A stretch of DNA of 64,000 bases from NCBI GenBank assembly GCA_964593725.1, contig CAZQJS010000001.1:47223-111222 (forward strand), in the 5' to 3' direction. This stretch comes from JAIOSM01 sp964593725. Lineage in GTDB: Bacteria; Desulfobacterota; Desulfobacteria; Desulfobacterales; Desulfobacteraceae. Every line of letters starts with the position of its first letter. The first letter of the stretch is position 1. Below, in pieces: positions 63,932-64,000 of the stretch. The notes below the pieces were generated by a model. It was given only the letters and a program-made list of their open reading frames with translations. It ran no database searches and was not told the DNA's origin. The translations under genes were made by a program, and so were the position numbers.

Positions 63932-64000
<69 letters not shown>

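Overview
The window looks like a chromosomal stretch of a strictly anaerobic, low-GC member of the Desulfobacterota, most like Desulfobacula/Desulfobacter-type sulfate reducers. The pointers are AT-rich DNA, a selenocysteine tRNA, a 2-oxoacid:ferredoxin-type oxidoreductase, many oxygen-sensitive radical SAM enzymes, and a complete absence of oxygenases in a large lipid/pigment locus. The genus is inference; no 16S or other marker was available.

Layout. 1-6540 (minus strand) is housekeeping: argC, an M23 peptidase, secA, clpS and the 5' part of clpA. 6755-9219 (plus) is a two-gene 2-oxoacid oxidoreductase with a fused beta-gamma chain. 9233-13439 (minus) is a polar amino acid ABC importer of the aapJQMP type, with a strong hairpin after the binding-protein gene. 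13671-16180 (plus) encodes a hemolysin-III-type membrane protein and an M48 peptidase with TPRs.

16177-45384 is one very large aryl-polyene/flexirubin-like gene cluster. It holds three complete ketosynthases, two Cys-less ketosynthase-like (chain-length-factor-like) half proteins, three acyl carrier proteins, a ketoreductase, two hotdog dehydratases, a thioesterase, an AMP ligase, three acyltransferase-type proteins, a glycosyltransferase-DUF2062 protein, a LolA-like protein, an MMPL exporter, a DUF3261 lipoprotein, two FAD oxidoreductases and an aromatic amino acid ammonia-lyase. The likely logic is that the lyase makes an aryl acrylate starter, the ligase activates it, the KS/KR/DH set extends it to a polyene on ACP, acyltransferases attach it to a lipid, and LolA/MMPL/DUF3261 carry it to the outer membrane. 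Five B12-binding-type radical SAM proteins are interleaved, plus a protein in which a gutted radical SAM/SPASM region is fused to a dehydratase. These are the most unusual content of the window.

45405-50809 (plus) follows the ammonia-lyase: a BamE-like lipoprotein, an integron-integrase homologue whose catalytic Tyr and one catalytic His are replaced, a HemN-like radical SAM enzyme, and a hybrid histidine kinase. 50845-50942 is selC (minus). The 1.2 kb that follows has no gene but holds two related long hairpins in opposite orientation and four copies of a 14-base motif.

52210-63853 (plus) encodes a short divergent Rho, a PepT-like peptidase, LarC, PgpA, RecA, AlaS, two YejB/YejE-type permeases, a small beta-rich protein and a phospholipase-D lipoprotein. 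The window ends in an initiator tRNA-Met (minus), cut by the edge, with its terminator.
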